Positions 1 to 9,906 of a DNA stretch of 64,000 nucleotides are shown here, in pieces. The translations under genes were made by a program, and so were the position numbers. The notes beneath the pieces were generated by a model. The model worked only from the letters and a program-made list of their open reading frames with translations, did no database searches and was not told where the DNA came from. The stretch's first letter is position 1; every line of letters starts with the position of its first letter. The stretch comes from Saccharopolyspora rectivirgula DSM 43747. Lineage in GTDB: Bacteria; Actinomycetota; Actinomycetes; Mycobacteriales; Pseudonocardiaceae. Location: assembly GCF_000497205.1 (NCBI RefSeq), contig NZ_AYJW01000001.1, positions 62,001 through 126,000 on the forward strand, written 5' to 3'.

Positions 1-2082
1 GCCGCTGTCCCGGGTGCCGATGCGGCTCAGCTCCGCGGCCGCCACCTCCGGGGTCTGGGTGAACAGGTCCACGTCCATTTCGATGGCCAGCGAGTCCAGC
101 ACGCGGCAGTCGGGGACCTTCCCGGTTCCGTCGATGGTGGTGCGGAATTCCCGACGCCGGCCTTCCCAGTTCAGGTAGCTGCCGGACTTCTCCGTGCTGG
201 CCGCCACCGGGAGCACCACGTCCGCGTGCTCGGTGACCTCGCTGTGCCGCAGCTCCAGGCTGACGACGAAGTCGACCCGCTGCAGGGCCTGCTCGGCCAG
301 CTCCGGGTCCGGCAGGTCCTCGATCCCGACCCCGCCGATCAGCAGCCCGGACAACTTCCCCTGCGCGGCCGCGGCGATGATGCCGCTGACGTCCCGCCCC
401 GGGGTGCTGGGCAGCGCTCCTGGCACGCCCCAGTGCCGCTCGACCTCGGCCCGCGCCACCGGATCGGTGACCAGTCGACCGCCGGGCAGCAGGCTGGGCA
501 GTGCGCCTGCTTCGATCGCTCCGCGTTCCCCTGCCCGCCGCGGGATCCACGCCGGACGGGCACCGGTGCGCTGCGCGGTCCGCAGCACTTCCGACAGCAG
601 ACCGGGCACTTCCGCGGCCCGCTCCCCGACGAGCAGCACGGCCCCCGGCTGCCGCAGGGCCTCGACCACGTCGGCCGGCAGGTCCCGCAGCGCCAGCGGT
701 TCCGAACCGGGCGGGCAGGGCAGGAAGGCACCGGTCGACTTGCCGTTGGCGGCGACGGTCTTGGCCACGCCCGGGGAATTCCACGGTCCCAAGTGGAAGA
801 CCTTGGTGCCGTGCTTGCGGGCGGCCTTGCGCAACCGGAGGAAGGCGATCGGCGACTCCTCCTCCGGCTCGAAGGCCACGCACAGCACCGCGGGAGCGGA
901 TTCGAGATCCCGGTAGGTGACCCCGGTGTCCGGTCCGGAAGCGGCCACCACCGCTTCCAGGTACCGCAGCTCCTCCGGGGAGTGCGCCCGGGCCCGGTAG
1001 TCGATGTCGTTGGTGCGCAGGGCGAGCCGGGCGAACTTGGCGTACGCGTAGGCGTCCTCCACGGTCAGCCGCCCACCGGGCAGCACCCCGACGCCGCCCG
1101 CGTCACGGGCCGCCAGCAATCCGTTCGCCGCGGCCTGCAGCGCCTCGGTCCAGGAGGCCGGCTGCAGCTCACCGTCCCGCCGCACCAGCGGCCGCTGGAT
1201 GCGGTCCGCCGCGGTGACGTAGCGGAACGCGAACCTGCCCTTGTCGCAGATCCACTCCTCGTTCACCTCCGGGGCGTCCCCGGCCAGCCGCCGCATCACC
1301 TTGCCGCGCCGCCAGTCGTTGCGGATCTCGCAGCCGGAAGCGCAGTGCTCGCACTGCCCCGGTGTGGAAACCAGGTCGAACGGCCTGGACCGGAACCGGT
1401 ACTGGGCGCTGGTGAGCGCGCCCACCGGGCAGATCTGGATGGTGTTGCCGGAGAAGTAGGACTGGAACGGCTGCTGCTCGCTGACCCCGATCTGCTGGAG
1501 CGCGCCCCGTTCCAGCAGATCGATGAACGGATCACCGGCGATCTGCTGGGAGAAGCGGGTGCACCGCTGGCAGAGCACGCACCGCTCCCGGTCCAGCAGG
1601 ATCTGGCTGGAGATCGGGATCGGTTTGGGGAAGGTGCGCTTGGTCTCGTGGAACCGGGAGTCCGCGCGACCGTGCTTGAGCGCCTGGTTCTGCAGCGGGC
1701 ACTCCCCGCCCTTGTCGCAGATTGGGCAGTCCAGCGGGTGGTTGATCAGCAGCAGTTCCATGACGCCCTGCTGCGCCTTGTCCGCCACCGGCGAGGTCCG
1801 CTGCGTCTTGACCACCATGCCGTCGGCGACCGTCATGGTGCAGGACGCCTGCGGTTTCGGCATCGGCCGGCCGTTCATCTCCACTTCCACCAGGCACTGC
1901 CGGCACGCCCCGGCCGGGTCAAGCAGCGGGTGGTCGCAGAACCGCGGAATGACGATGCCGATCCGCTCCGCGGTGCGGATCAGCAGCTCGCCCTTGGGGG
2001 CGTCCACTTCGATGCCGTCGATGGTCAACCGCACGTACCCCTCCGGGGCCGGGCGGTTTCGGGATTCGGGTGCCACCGTCAT
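1..2082 (-). CDS. nuoG: NADH-quinone oxidoreductase subunit G, partial at its 3' end
   Basis: Large iron-sulfur subunit of complex I, in the peripheral arm that carries electrons from NADH to menaquinone. The frame is open from the ATG at 2082 to the window edge, giving 694 residues without a stop. The N-terminus has a [2Fe-2S] ferredoxin domain ([15 protein letters not shown], then a later C). Next come [13 protein letters not shown], typical of the G subunit, and [13 protein letters not shown] for a cluster. [14 protein letters not shown] begins the molybdopterin-oxidoreductase-like domain. The ATG overlaps the nuoF stop as ATGA, so translation is probably coupled. nuoH-N would lie beyond the left edge. 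Confidence 0.96.
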   Translation of the reverse strand, partial: MTVAPESRNRPAPEGYVRLTIDGIEVDAPKGELLIRTAERIGIVIPRFCDHPLLDPAGACRQCLVEVEMNGRPMPKPQASCTMTVADGMVVKTQRTSPVADKAQQGVMELLLINHPLDCPICDKGGECPLQNQALKHGRADSRFHETKRTFPKPIPISSQILLDRERCVLCQRCTRFSQQIAGDPFIDLLERGALQQIGVSEQQPFQSYFSGNTIQICPVGALTSAQYRFRSRPFDLVSTPGQCEHCASGCEIRNDWRRGKVMRRLAGDAPEVNEEWICDKGRFAFRYVTAADRIQRPLVRRDGELQPASWTEALQAAANGLLAARDAGGVGVLPGGRLTVEDAYAYAKFARLALRTNDIDYRARAHSPEELRYLEAVVAASGPDTGVTYRDLESAPAVLCVAFEPEEESPIAFLRLRKAARKHGTKVFHLGPWNSPGVAKTVAANGKSTGAFLPCPPGSEPLALRDLPADVVEALRQPGAVLLVGERAAEVPGLLSEVLRTAQRTGARPAWIPRRAGERGAIEAGALPSLLPGGRLVTDPVARAEVERHWGVPGALPSTPGRDVSGIIAAAAQGKLSGLLIGGVGIEDLPDPELAEQALQRVDFVVSLELRHSEVTEHADVVLPVAASTEKSGSYLNWEGRRREFRTTIDGTGKVPDCRVLDSLAIEMDVDLFTQTPEVAAAELSRIGTRDSG

Positions 2083-3380
2083 CGGGCCGCTCCTACCAAT
2101 GCGGGGTCGCTGGCCTGTTGCTGCTTGCACAGGGCGAGGAATTCCTCGCGGAAGTACTTGATGCCGCTGGTGATCGGGCTGACCGCGCCGTCACCGAGCG
2201 CGCAGAACGAACGGCCCAGGATGTTGTCGCAGACGTCCAGCAGGGTGTCGATGTCCTCCTGGGTGCCGCGACCTTCGACCATCCGCTCCAGGATTTGCGC
2301 GAGCCAGTAGGTGCCCTCCCGGCAGGGGGTGCACTTGCCGCAGGACTCGTGCTCGTAGAACTTGGTCCACTTCATCACCGCCCACGGGACCGAGACGGTC
2401 TCGTTGAACACCATGACCGCGGTGGTGCCGAGCATCGACCCGGCTTCCGAGGCGCCTTCGAAGTCCAGCGGCACGTCGAGGTGCTCAGCGGTGAACAGCG
2501 GGGTGGAGGACCCGCCCGGGGTCCAGAACTTGAGCGGGATGCCGTCCTTCATCCCGCCGGCCAGCTCCAGCAGCTCCCGCAGCGTGGTGCCCATCGGCGC
2601 CTCGTACTGGCCGGGGCGCTCCACGTGCCCGGAGATCGAGAAGATCTTCGGACCCGGGGACTTCTCCCGCCCCATGCTGCGGAACCAGTCCACCCCGCCG
2701 TTGACGATGTAGGGCACCGTGGCGATCGTTTCGACGTTGTTCACCGTGGTCGGGCAGGCGTAGAGCCCGGCCGCGGCGGGGAACGGCGGTTTCAGCCGGG
2801 GCTGGCCGCGCTTGCCCTCCAGGGAGTCCAGCAGCGCGGTCTCCTCGCCGCAGATGTAGGCGCCGGCGCCGGCGTGCACCACGACGTCCAGGTCGAACCC
2901 GGAGCCGAGCACGTCCTTGCCGAGGTACCCCGCCCGGTACGCCTCGGCGACCGCGTGGTTGAGCCGGCGGATGCAGTGCAGGGCCTCCCCGCGCACGTAG
3001 ATCATGCAGTGGTTGGCGCGGATCGCGTAGCTGGCGATGATGCAACCCTCGATGAGCGAGTGCGGGTCGGCCATCATCAGGGGAACGTCCTTGCAGGTTC
3101 CCGGCTCGCCCTCGTCGGCGTTGATGACCAGGTAGTGCGGTTTGGTGGGCTCCTTGGGCATGAAGCTCCACTTCACGCCGGTGGGGAAGCCGGCGCCCCC
3201 GCGCCCCCGCAACCCGGCTGCCTTGACCAGTTCGACCAGTTGGTCCGGGTGCGCCCGCAAGGCCTTCCGCAGCGCGGTGTAACCGCCCTGCCGCTCGTAG
3301 GCGTCCAGGGTCCAGGACTGCGGGGAGAGCCACCGGCTGGTCAGCACCGGGGTCAGCGGACTGGGTTTGGCTTCGGTCAT
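2079..3380 (-). CDS. nuoF: NADH-quinone oxidoreductase subunit F (NADH- and FMN-binding)
   Basis: Flavoprotein subunit of complex I that binds NADH and FMN and carries cluster N3. The 433-residue product has the glycine-rich stretch [16 protein letters not shown] for nucleotide binding, [26 protein letters not shown], and [12 protein letters not shown] followed by a later CALGD for the [4Fe-4S] cluster. The length is normal for the family. I chose the ATG at 3380 because GAGGTG lies 8 nt upstream; a GTG three codons earlier at 3389 is the alternative. The gene starts 12 nt after nuoE and its stop overlaps nuoG. Confidence 0.97.
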   Translation of the reverse strand: MTEAKPSPLTPVLTSRWLSPQSWTLDAYERQGGYTALRKALRAHPDQLVELVKAAGLRGRGGAGFPTGVKWSFMPKEPTKPHYLVINADEGEPGTCKDVPLMMADPHSLIEGCIIASYAIRANHCMIYVRGEALHCIRRLNHAVAEAYRAGYLGKDVLGSGFDLDVVVHAGAGAYICGEETALLDSLEGKRGQPRLKPPFPAAAGLYACPTTVNNVETIATVPYIVNGGVDWFRSMGREKSPGPKIFSISGHVERPGQYEAPMGTTLRELLELAGGMKDGIPLKFWTPGGSSTPLFTAEHLDVPLDFEGASEAGSMLGTTAVMVFNETVSVPWAVMKWTKFYEHESCGKCTPCREGTYWLAQILERMVEGRGTQEDIDTLLDVCDNILGRSFCALGDGAVSPITSGIKYFREEFLALCKQQQASDPALVGAAR

Positions 3381-3392
3381 GTCAGCCACACC

Positions 3393-4157
3393 TCACTTCT
3401 TCTCCGGCAGCGGAGGCAGCTGGGCGTCGTCGGGCATCGGCGGAGCGGCCCAGCCGTTCTCCTCGGCCAGTTGCGCGCCGCGGAGCGTTTCGGGCGCCGC
3501 GGACGGGCCGGCGGCCTGGGTTTCGAGGTCGTCGAAGAAACCGGCCAACTGCCGCTCCGCGCCGCGGAAGTCGGTCAGCGGAGCGCCGCGGGTCGGCTCG
3601 GGTTTCTCCCCCCGCTGCAGCGCCTTCACCAGTTCCAGCGCTGACTCGGGCGTCTGCTTGTCGAAGTACTCGTAGTTCACCTGCAGCACCGGCGCGAAGT
3701 CGCAGGCGGCCAGGCACTCGGCGTGCTCCAGCGTCACCGATCCGGGTTCCCCGGGGGTACCCGCGGTTTCGTTGTGCCCGACCCCGAGGTGCTGGCTGAG
3801 CCGCCGGTAGATCTCGTCCCCGCCGAGCGCGGCGCACATGGTGTTGGTGCACACGCTGACCAGGTGCTGGCCGCACGGCTTGCGCTTGTACATCGTGTAG
3901 AACGTGGCCACCGCGGAAACTTCCGCTGTGGACAGTCCTAGTTGCTCGGCGCAGAACCGGATTCCCGCTTGGCTGACGAATCCTTCCACCGACTGCACCA
4001 GGTGCAGCAGCGGCAGCAACGCCGACCTCGACTCCGGGTAGCGCTCGATGATCCGCTTGGCGTCGGCGCGCACCTCCGCGCCGAAGACCGAGGTGTCGCC
4101 CGCTTCCTGCGGGTGGACGGCGTCTTCTCGAGGGCTGCTGGCAAATGGTTCGGTCAT
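3393..4157 (-). CDS. nuoE: NADH-quinone oxidoreductase subunit E ([2Fe-2S])
   Basis: Thioredoxin-fold subunit carrying cluster N1a, the partner of NuoF in the NADH dehydrogenase module. Ligand motifs are visible as [13 protein letters not shown] and [11 protein letters not shown]. The 254-residue product carries an actinobacterial C-terminal extension rich in Ala, Pro and Glu after the cluster domain. The ATG at 4157 overlaps the nuoD stop as ATGA. The open frame runs well upstream into nuoD, but family alignment and coupling support this start. Confidence 0.95.
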   Translation of the reverse strand: MTEPFASSPREDAVHPQEAGDTSVFGAEVRADAKRIIERYPESRSALLPLLHLVQSVEGFVSQAGIRFCAEQLGLSTAEVSAVATFYTMYKRKPCGQHLVSVCTNTMCAALGGDEIYRRLSQHLGVGHNETAGTPGEPGSVTLEHAECLAACDFAPVLQVNYEYFDKQTPESALELVKALQRGEKPEPTRGAPLTDFRGAERQLAGFFDDLETQAAGPSAAPETLRGAQLAEENGWAAPPMPDDAQLPPLPEKK

Positions 4158-5497
4158 CGGTCCACCCCGCCCATCACCGGGTCGATAGAGGCCACAGCTG
4201 CGATCACGTCGGCGACCAGGCCGCCTTCGGTCAGTGCCGGGAGAGCTTGCAGGTTGACGAAGCTGGGTTCGCGGACGTGCACCCGCATCGGTCGGGTGCC
4301 GCCGTCGGAGACCAGGTGGTACCCGAGTTCTCCGCGGGGCGATTCGACCGGCACGTAGACCTGCCCCGGCGGCACGTCGAACCCTTCGGTGACCAGCTTG
4401 AAGTGGTGGATCAGCGACTCCATCGACTGGCCCATGATCTTGCGGACGTGCTCCAGCGAGTTGCCCATGCCGTCCGGCCCGATCGTGAGCTGCGCCGGCC
4501 AGGCGATCTTCGGGTCGTCCACCATCACCGGGCCGGGCTCCATCTTGTCCAGGCACTGCCGGATAATCCGGAGGGATTGGTGGATCTCCTCCAGCCGCAG
4601 CAGGTAGCGGGCGTAGCAGTCGGCGTCGTTGCTGGTGGGGACTTCGAAGTCGAACTCCTCGTACCCGCAGTAGGGCTGCACCTTGCGCAGGTCCCACGCC
4701 AACCCCGCCGACCGCAGCATCGGTCCGGTGACGCCGAGCTGCAGGCAGCCGTCCAGCGGCAGGTAGCCGACGTTCTGCAGGCGCTGCTTCCAGATCGGCT
4801 GACCGGTGAACAGCTTGTCGTAGTCCGGCAGCCGGGTGTCCATGACCTTGATGAACTGCAGGACCTTCTCCCGGTACCCCTCGGGAAGGTCCTGCGCCAC
4901 CCCACCGGGGCGGATGAAGGCGTGGTTCATCCGCAGACCGGTGAGGAACTCCAGCAGGTGCAGGACCTCCTCCCGGTCCCGGAACCCGTAGGTCATGCCG
5001 GTGGTGGAGCCGAGCTCCATGGCCCCGGTGGCCAGGAAGACCAGGTGGGAGGAGATCCGGTTGAGCTCCATGAGCATCACCCGGAAGGTCTGGGCGCGCT
5101 TCGGGGCTTCGATGCCGAGCAGCTTCTCCACCGCCAGGCAATAACCGGCCTCGTTGAACAGCGGCGCCAAATAATCCATCCGAGTGACGAAGGTGACGCC
5201 CTGGGTCCAGGTCCGGTATTCGCAGTTCTTCTCGATGCCGGTGTGCAGGTAGCCGATCACCGGGCGGGCTTGGACGACCGTCTCGCCCTCGATCTCCAGC
5301 ACCAGCCGGAGCACCCCGTGGGTGGACGGGTGCTGCGGGCCGAGGTTGATGACGACCCGCTCCTCACCGGCGGATTCGCCGATGAACTCGTCCCAGTCAC
5401 CACCGGTGACGGTGTAGACGCGGCCCTCGGTGGTCTCCCGGGATTCCGCGTAGGGATCGGGTCCGGTGGCGGCTCCGGACAGTGGTTCGGTAGTCAT
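4154..5497 (-). CDS. nuoD: NADH-quinone oxidoreductase subunit D (quinone-site 49-kDa subunit)
   Basis: Complex I subunit related to [NiFe]-hydrogenase large subunits; with NuoB it forms the quinone-reduction site. The core is very well conserved: [40 protein letters not shown], and the C-terminal DPVMGGVDR ending. The ATG at 5497 has AGGTG 6 nt upstream, giving 447 residues. A GTG at 5506 in the same frame is possible. The 78 nt between nuoC and this start hold a coding-like frame in another register (see 5397-5579), so the N-terminus may have been altered by a frameshift. Confidence 0.95.
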   Translation of the reverse strand: MTTEPLSGAATGPDPYAESRETTEGRVYTVTGGDWDEFIGESAGEERVVINLGPQHPSTHGVLRLVLEIEGETVVQARPVIGYLHTGIEKNCEYRTWTQGVTFVTRMDYLAPLFNEAGYCLAVEKLLGIEAPKRAQTFRVMLMELNRISSHLVFLATGAMELGSTTGMTYGFRDREEVLHLLEFLTGLRMNHAFIRPGGVAQDLPEGYREKVLQFIKVMDTRLPDYDKLFTGQPIWKQRLQNVGYLPLDGCLQLGVTGPMLRSAGLAWDLRKVQPYCGYEEFDFEVPTSNDADCYARYLLRLEEIHQSLRIIRQCLDKMEPGPVMVDDPKIAWPAQLTIGPDGMGNSLEHVRKIMGQSMESLIHHFKLVTEGFDVPPGQVYVPVESPRGELGYHLVSDGGTRPMRVHVREPSFVNLQALPALTEGGLVADVIAAVASIDPVMGGVDR

Positions 5498-5579
5498 TTC
5501 CAGCACCTCTCTGCGGTGTGCTGTCGTTTTCCGCTTCCGGGGGTTCGAAGGTGGGGATCGCGGAGCCGGCCGCGGTCAT
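5397..5579 (-). other. Short frame linking nuoC and nuoD, possible displaced NuoD N-terminus
   Basis: A 60-codon frame whose ATG (5579) overlaps the nuoC stop as ATGA, the same coupling arrangement used at four other junctions in this operon. Its first 23 codons have about 80 percent GC at third positions, as a coding frame would. It then passes out of frame into nuoD. In the nuoD register, codons REVLE precede the ATG. It may be a short coupling peptide, or the ancestral NuoD N-terminus separated by a small indel near 5510. I do not see a recognisable domain. Confidence 0.3.
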
Positions 5580-6376
5580 GTGTACGCCCTGCGCTGGTCC
5601 GGCGGCGGAACTTCGGCCCCCTTGTACTCCACCGGCACCCCGCCGAGCGGGTAGTCCTTGCGCTGCGGGTGCCCGTCCCAGTCGTCCGGCATGAGGATCC
5701 GGGTCAACGCCGGGTGGCCCTCGTAGACGATCCCGAACATGTCCCAGGCTTCGCGCTCCTGGAAGTCCGCTGTCGGGTACACCTCGACCACCGACGGCAC
5801 CTTCGGCGGCTCGTCCCCCTCGCCCGGCCAGTCGATCGCCACTTCCAACCGGATCCGCCGGCGGTAGGTCATCGAGGTCAGGTGGTAGACCGAGTGCAGC
5901 CGCTGCGGAACCTCCGGGCCGTAGTCCACTCCGGACACCGAGCTGCACAGCTCGAAGCGCAGCGCCGGGTCGTCCCGCAGCGTCCGGCAGACCTCCACCA
6001 GGTGCTCACCGCGGATGTAGAAGGTGATTTCCCCGCGGTCGATGGTGATCTGCTGGACCGTGTCGTCGGGCAGTCCTTTCTCCTGCAACGCGGCCAGCAA
6101 GTTGTCGGCCACCTCGTCGAACCAGCCGCCGAACGGGCGTTGCGCGGCCGGCGGCACGTAGGCCGGCAGTCGCAGGCCGCCGTACCCCGAGGTGTCCCCG
6201 CTGCCGCTGACCCCGAACATGCCCTTGCGCGGCCGGCCGGCCACCGGGCCGCGGAAGCCTGCTTCGCCGCCAGCGGGTTCCAAACCGCCGCCCGGGCGTT
6301 CCGAGCTGGAGCCCGCACCGCCCGGTTGCGGAGCGCTCTGCTCGCGGTTCTTCTCGTCCTGCGCCAACCGACTCAC
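5576..6376 (-). CDS. nuoC: NADH-quinone oxidoreductase subunit C
   Basis: 30-kDa-type subunit that joins the quinone module to the peripheral arm. It lacks cofactors. The 266-residue product has a Gly- and Pro-rich leader of about 75 residues typical of actinobacterial NuoC. The conserved core follows, with [19 protein letters not shown] (family signature ERE.WDMFG) and [20 protein letters not shown], and ends in the usual RKDYPLGG. The start is GTG at 6376, which forms a GTGA overlap with the nuoB stop. Confidence 0.95.
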   Translation of the reverse strand: MSRLAQDEKNREQSAPQPGGAGSSSERPGGGLEPAGGEAGFRGPVAGRPRKGMFGVSGSGDTSGYGGLRLPAYVPPAAQRPFGGWFDEVADNLLAALQEKGLPDDTVQQITIDRGEITFYIRGEHLVEVCRTLRDDPALRFELCSSVSGVDYGPEVPQRLHSVYHLTSMTYRRRIRLEVAIDWPGEGDEPPKVPSVVEVYPTADFQEREAWDMFGIVYEGHPALTRILMPDDWDGHPQRKDYPLGGVPVEYKGAEVPPPDQRRAYT

Positions 6377-7044
6377 CTACCCGCGCTGATTTCCTTGCGC
6401 CCGGACGGTTCCTTGAGCGCGCCGAACTTCGGATCGCCGCCCATTTCCTTGCGCTGCGCGTCCTGCTGCCGTTTCGCCCGCCGCCGCTGCATCGCGTTCT
6501 TCGGCGCGTACTTCTCCGAGGACGGGATCATCGGGGTGCGCTCGCCCCGCTCCAGCTGCAACGCCGCCCGCTTGGCGTTGATCGGCTCGTCCATCACCTT
6601 GGCGTGCAGCTTGAGAATCGCGTCCAGCAGCATCTCCGGCCGGGGAGGGCAGCCCGGCAAGTACATGTCCACCGGAACCACGTGGTCCACGCCTTGGACC
6701 ACCGCGTAGTTGTTGAACATGCCGCCGCTGGAGGCGCACACCCCCATCGCCAGCACCCAGCGCGGCTCCGGCATCTGGTCGTAGATCTGTCGCAGGACGG
6801 GGGCCATCTTGTTCGTCACCCGTCCGGCTACAATCATCAAGTCGGCCTGGCGTGGAGTGGCGGAGAAGCGCTCCATCCCGAACCGCGAGATGTCGTACCG
6901 GGAACCGCCGACCGTCATCATCTCGATGGCGCAGCAGGCGAGCCCGAACGTCGCCGGCCACATCGACGTCTTGCGGGTCCAGTTGACGAGCTTCTCCACA
7001 TTGGCCAACAGGATGCCGTTCGGCAGCTTTGCTTCGAGCCCCAT
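6373..7044 (-). CDS. nuoB: NADH-quinone oxidoreductase subunit B (cluster N2)
   Basis: Carries the terminal [4Fe-4S] cluster N2, which passes electrons to menaquinone. The paired ligands are C37-C38 in [13 protein letters not shown]; the third and fourth lie in [10 protein letters not shown] and the later GCPPRPE. The product has 223 residues, with about 45 extra basic residues after the conserved domain, as in other actinobacteria. The ATG at 7044 is 122 nt downstream of nuoA, the only long gap among the nuo genes in the window, and I see no gene in that gap. Confidence 0.97.
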   Translation of the reverse strand: MGLEAKLPNGILLANVEKLVNWTRKTSMWPATFGLACCAIEMMTVGGSRYDISRFGMERFSATPRQADLMIVAGRVTNKMAPVLRQIYDQMPEPRWVLAMGVCASSGGMFNNYAVVQGVDHVVPVDMYLPGCPPRPEMLLDAILKLHAKVMDEPINAKRAALQLERGERTPMIPSSEKYAPKNAMQRRRAKRQQDAQRKEMGGDPKFGALKEPSGRKEISAGR

Positions 7045-7166
7045 CTCGGCACTCCTTCCGCATCATTGCGGTGTTTCGGGGGTCAAGAGTTTCTGCTTGC
7101 TGCACCCGGCCCGCCGGGTTCTGCGCGGCCGGATCACGGAACCGATGAGTTCACCCAGCGCACCAC

Positions 7167-7532
7167 CTAGTTCCAGTCCAGCCCGCCGCGCCGCCACACG
7201 TAGATGTAGGCGAACCCGACAGTGGCGATGAACAACGCGATCTCGACCGCACCGAACAGGCCGAGGACGTCCGCTGAGACCGCGAACGGGTAGAGGAAGA
7301 CCATTTCGATGTCGAACAGGATGAACAACATCGCGGTCAGGTAGTAGGCGACCGGCATCCGGCCGCCACCGGCGACCGGCTGCGGAGAAGGCTCAATACC
7401 GCACTCGTAGGGATCCAGCTTGGCCTTGTTGTAGCGACGAGGGCCGACCAGCGGGGCGATGATCACGGAGAAGACCGCGAACCCCAGGCCCAGCGCGAAC
7501 ATCAGCACCAGCGGTACGTAGGGACCGAGCAC
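7167..7532 (-). CDS. nuoA: NADH-quinone oxidoreductase subunit A, first gene of the operon
   Basis: Small membrane subunit of complex I with three transmembrane helices (near residues 5-28, 62-85 and 92-112). It shows the family stretch YECGIEP, whose Cys lies in the loop near the quinone site, and ends in YVWRRGGLDWN. I chose GTG at 7532 because AAGGAGG lies 8 nt upstream. A GTG eight codons further up (7556) would place the ribosome site inside the coding region. The result is 121 residues, a normal length. Confidence 0.93.
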   Translation of the reverse strand: MLGPYVPLVLMFALGLGFAVFSVIIAPLVGPRRYNKAKLDPYECGIEPSPQPVAGGGRMPVAYYLTAMLFILFDIEMVFLYPFAVSADVLGLFGAVEIALFIATVGFAYIYVWRRGGLDWN

Positions 7533-7553
7533 CGTGCTGCCCTCCTTCGGCGT

Positions 7554-7592
7554 CACCAGCAGTTGCGCCGGTCACATCCGCAACTGCTGGTG
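7554..7592 (-). promoter_or_regulatory. Perfect 14-bp hairpin in the nuo leader
   Basis: CACCAGCAGTTGCG at 7554-7567 and its exact reverse complement at 7579-7592 enclose an 11-nt loop. In the direction of nuo transcription it lies downstream of menJ and ends about 6 nt before the nuoA ribosome-binding site. It has no following T-run. It could end or attenuate menJ transcripts, protect the nuo mRNA 5' end, or be a protein-binding palindrome. Confidence 0.6.
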
Positions 7593-7622
7593 AGCACTCT
7601 ATGCGGTCGTGAGAATCGTCTC

Positions 7623-7641
7623 CGTAGTGAGGCGAACCTAA
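7623..7641 (-). promoter_or_regulatory. Possible iron box (IdeR/DmdR type) in the nuo promoter region
   Basis: On the minus strand TTAGGTTCGCCTCACTACG matches 12 of 19 positions of the known consensus TTAGGTTAGGCTAACCTAA, with a perfect first half TTAGGTT and a poor second half. It lies about 90 nt upstream of the nuoA start, beside an AT-rich stretch (CATAAAG) that might be a -10 element. This is weak evidence. Confidence 0.25.
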
Positions 7642-7691
7642 CTTTATGATTTCCCACACACTACGTGAGACATCTGACCAGATGAGGGTTG

Positions 7692-8990
7692 CTACGCGCT
7701 AGGGGTAATACGAGTAGTGGCGCTGATCACACGATCCATCGTGTCCCCGCCGCTGGAGTCATAAAGATTTGCCAGCAGTTTCAACACGAAACGCATCAAC
7801 GTGGTGCGGGGCAGACCGTGCTTGGTGGCCAGGCCCATGACAGTCGGATTGCCTATCAACTTGGTGAAGATGTTGCCCATGCGGAAGTAACCGCCGAAGG
7901 CCTCCCGCAGCGCCAGCGGGTACCGGCTGAGCGCCTTCTCCCGGGAGACCCCCTCCGGGCGGGCCAACGCGTGCACCGCGCACTCGGCGGCGAGCCGGGC
8001 GGACTGCATCGCGTAGGCGATCCCCTCGCCGTTGAACGGGTTGACCATCCCGCCGGCGTCCCCCACCAGCAGCAGGCCGTCCCGGTAGTGCGGCGTCCGG
8101 TTGAACCCCATCGGCAGCGCCGCGCCACCGATCCGACCGACCGCGTTCTCCTCGCGGAAGCCCCACTCCTCCGGCGTGCCGCCCAGCCAGGAGAGCAGCA
8201 GCTTGCGGTAGTTCGTCTGGCCGTAGGCCTTCGAGGTGGACAGGATGCCCAGGCCGACGTTCACCGTGCCGTCCCCCATCCCGAACAGCCAGCCGTAGCC
8301 GGGCAGCAGCTTGGGGTCGTCGGGGTCGGAGCGGTCCCACAGCTCCAGGTGGGATTCCAGGTAGTCGTCCTTGCTGCGCGGGCTGTGGTAGTAGCGGCGG
8401 ACCGCCACGCCCATCGGCCGGTCGTCCCGCTTCTGGATGCCCACCGACAGCGCCAACCGGGCGGACACCCCGTCGCACCCCAGCACCAGCGGCGCCCGGT
8501 AGACGACCGGCTCGCGCTCCGGACCGGTGGTGGCCTCCACCCCGATCACCCGACCGGTGCGGTCGTCGGTCAACGCCCCGGTGACGGTGGTCTGCTCGAC
8601 TAACTTGGCGCCCGCCTGCTGCGCGGTCCGGGCCAGCAGGTCGTCGAAGTCGTTCCGCGGGCGGACCACGCCGTACGGCGGGAACCCCGCCAGGTCCGGC
8701 CAGTCCAGCTCGATGGTGACCCCACCACCGACCACCCGCAGTCCCCGGTTGTGCAACCAACCGGCCTCTTCACGGGTGTCGATCCCCAGGTCGATGAGCT
8801 GCTTGACCCCGCGCGGGGTGATCCCGTCACCGCAGACCTTCTCCCGCGGGAAGACGCTCTTCTCCAGCAGCAGCACGTCCAGACCGGAACGGGCCAGGTA
8901 GGTCGCCGCCGTCGAGCCGGCCGGCCCAGCTCCGACCACGATGACATCGGCGTCCTCGTGCGGCCCACGGCGTCTGGTGGCACTGGTCAT
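7692..8990 (-). CDS. menJ: Geranylgeranyl reductase family FAD enzyme, probable menaquinone side-chain reductase
   Basis: Flavoenzyme of 432 residues. It has an N-terminal FAD-binding Rossmann motif VIVVGAGPAGS (GxGxxG at residues 20-25), then EKVCGDGITPRG, and the second FAD motif LLVGDAGGMVNPFNGEG. All are typical of the geranylgeranyl reductase family that includes mycobacterial MenJ, which saturates one isoprene unit of menaquinone. The location next to menG and directly upstream of nuo fits quinone tailoring. The ATG at 8990 has GAGGAG 5 nt upstream. A Rex-operator-like site lies 36 nt before the start. Reduction of other isoprenoid lipids cannot be excluded. Confidence 0.85.
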   Translation of the reverse strand: MTSATRRRGPHEDADVIVVGAGPAGSTAATYLARSGLDVLLLEKSVFPREKVCGDGITPRGVKQLIDLGIDTREEAGWLHNRGLRVVGGGVTIELDWPDLAGFPPYGVVRPRNDFDDLLARTAQQAGAKLVEQTTVTGALTDDRTGRVIGVEATTGPEREPVVYRAPLVLGCDGVSARLALSVGIQKRDDRPMGVAVRRYYHSPRSKDDYLESHLELWDRSDPDDPKLLPGYGWLFGMGDGTVNVGLGILSTSKAYGQTNYRKLLLSWLGGTPEEWGFREENAVGRIGGAALPMGFNRTPHYRDGLLLVGDAGGMVNPFNGEGIAYAMQSARLAAECAVHALARPEGVSREKALSRYPLALREAFGGYFRMGNIFTKLIGNPTVMGLATKHGLPRTTLMRFVLKLLANLYDSSGGDTMDRVISATTRITPSA

Positions 8991-9025
8991 GGCACTCCTC
9001 GGGTCCGTTCACCGGCACAGCGGCC

Positions 9026-9043
9026 TTGTGAAAGAGTTCACTA
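9026..9043. promoter_or_regulatory. Rex operator upstream of menJ
   Basis: TTGTGAAAGAGTTCACTA matches the Rex consensus TTGTGAAnnnnTTCACAA at 13 of 14 fixed positions. It lies in the 226-nt gap between menG and menJ, 36 nt upstream of the menJ ATG, where binding would block transcription. rex itself lies at 39874-40731. Rex releases DNA when the NADH/NAD ratio is high, so menJ, and nuo if transcription continues, would be induced by reductant excess or low oxygen. Confidence 0.75.
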
Positions 9044-9216
9044 TCTCCCCGAGAGTCTAAGCGGGGCGGAACGCCCGATCGACTCCGCGGAGAGCCCCGA
9101 TCACCCGAGGGACGCAGGCCTGACCTGCGAAAACCGCCGAGGAGCACGCTGCGATCGCCCAAATGGGTTACCCAACGCCACACATGATTAGCGCCACCAG
9201 GCGCCGAACCAGTGGG

Positions 9217-9906
9217 TCAGCTGGGCTTGACCGCCCGGTGCACCGCGACGATCCCGCTGGTCAAATTGCGCCAGGCGACGCTCGACCAACCGGACTCGGC
9301 GATGAGCTCGGCGAGACCCCGCTGGTCCGGCCACGCCCGGATCGACTCGGCGAGGTACACGTACGCGTCCGGGTTCGACGACACCGCCCGGGCGATGGAC
9401 GGCAGCGCGCGCATCAAGTAGTTCAAGTACACCGAGCGGAACGGCTGCCAGGTCGGCGTGGAGAACTCGCAGACCACCAACCGACCCCCCGACCGGACCA
9501 CGCGCAGCATCTCCCGCAACCCCTGCCCCGGATCGGCCAGGTTGCGCAGCCCGAACAGGATGGTCACCGCGTCGAAGGCGCCGTCCCGGAACGGCAGTCG
9601 CAGCGCATCGGCCGCCACCAGCGGCACCCCGCGCTTGCGCCCCACCGAGAGCATCCCCAGCGAGAAGTCGGCGGCAACGCACCAGGCACCGGTGCGGGCG
9701 AACTCCACGGTCGACACCCCGCTTCCCGCGGCCAGGTCCAGCACCCGCTCACCGGGCTTGGGGTCCAGCGCACGCCGGGTCGCCACCCGCCACCGCCGGT
9801 CCTGCCCGAAGGACAGCACCGTGTTGGTCAGGTCGTACCTGCGCGCCACCCCGTCGAACATCGCGGCGACTTCGCGGGGATCCTTGTCCAAACCGGCCCG
9901 AGACAC
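9217..9906 (-). CDS. menG: Demethylmenaquinone methyltransferase
   Basis: Class I SAM-dependent methyltransferase of the UbiE/MenG family that makes menaquinone from demethylmenaquinone, the last nuclear step. The 229 residues show the family N-terminus [23 protein letters not shown] motif [14 protein letters not shown], and [15 protein letters not shown], a UbiE signature. The start is GTG at 9906. It is divergent from the inositol-phosphatase-like gene across 226 nt, so a promoter probably lies between 9907 and 10132. Confidence 0.93.
   Translation of the reverse strand: MSRAGLDKDPREVAAMFDGVARRYDLTNTVLSFGQDRRWRVATRRALDPKPGERVLDLAAGSGVSTVEFARTGAWCVAADFSLGMLSVGRKRGVPLVAADALRLPFRDGAFDAVTILFGLRNLADPGQGLREMLRVVRSGGRLVVCEFSTPTWQPFRSVYLNYLMRALPSIARAVSSNPDAYVYLAESIRAWPDQRGLAELIAESGWSSVAWRNLTSGIVAVHRAVKPS

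Noticed and set aside
226-2310. Long plus-strand open frame opposite nuoG
   Set aside because: It is antisense to the conserved complex I frame and has biased Arg/Pro/Gly composition with no motif; such frames are expected in high-GC DNA.
4145-6709. 854-codon plus-strand open frame opposite nuoB-nuoD
   Set aside because: A mirror of three intact conserved genes; no domain or ribosome site.
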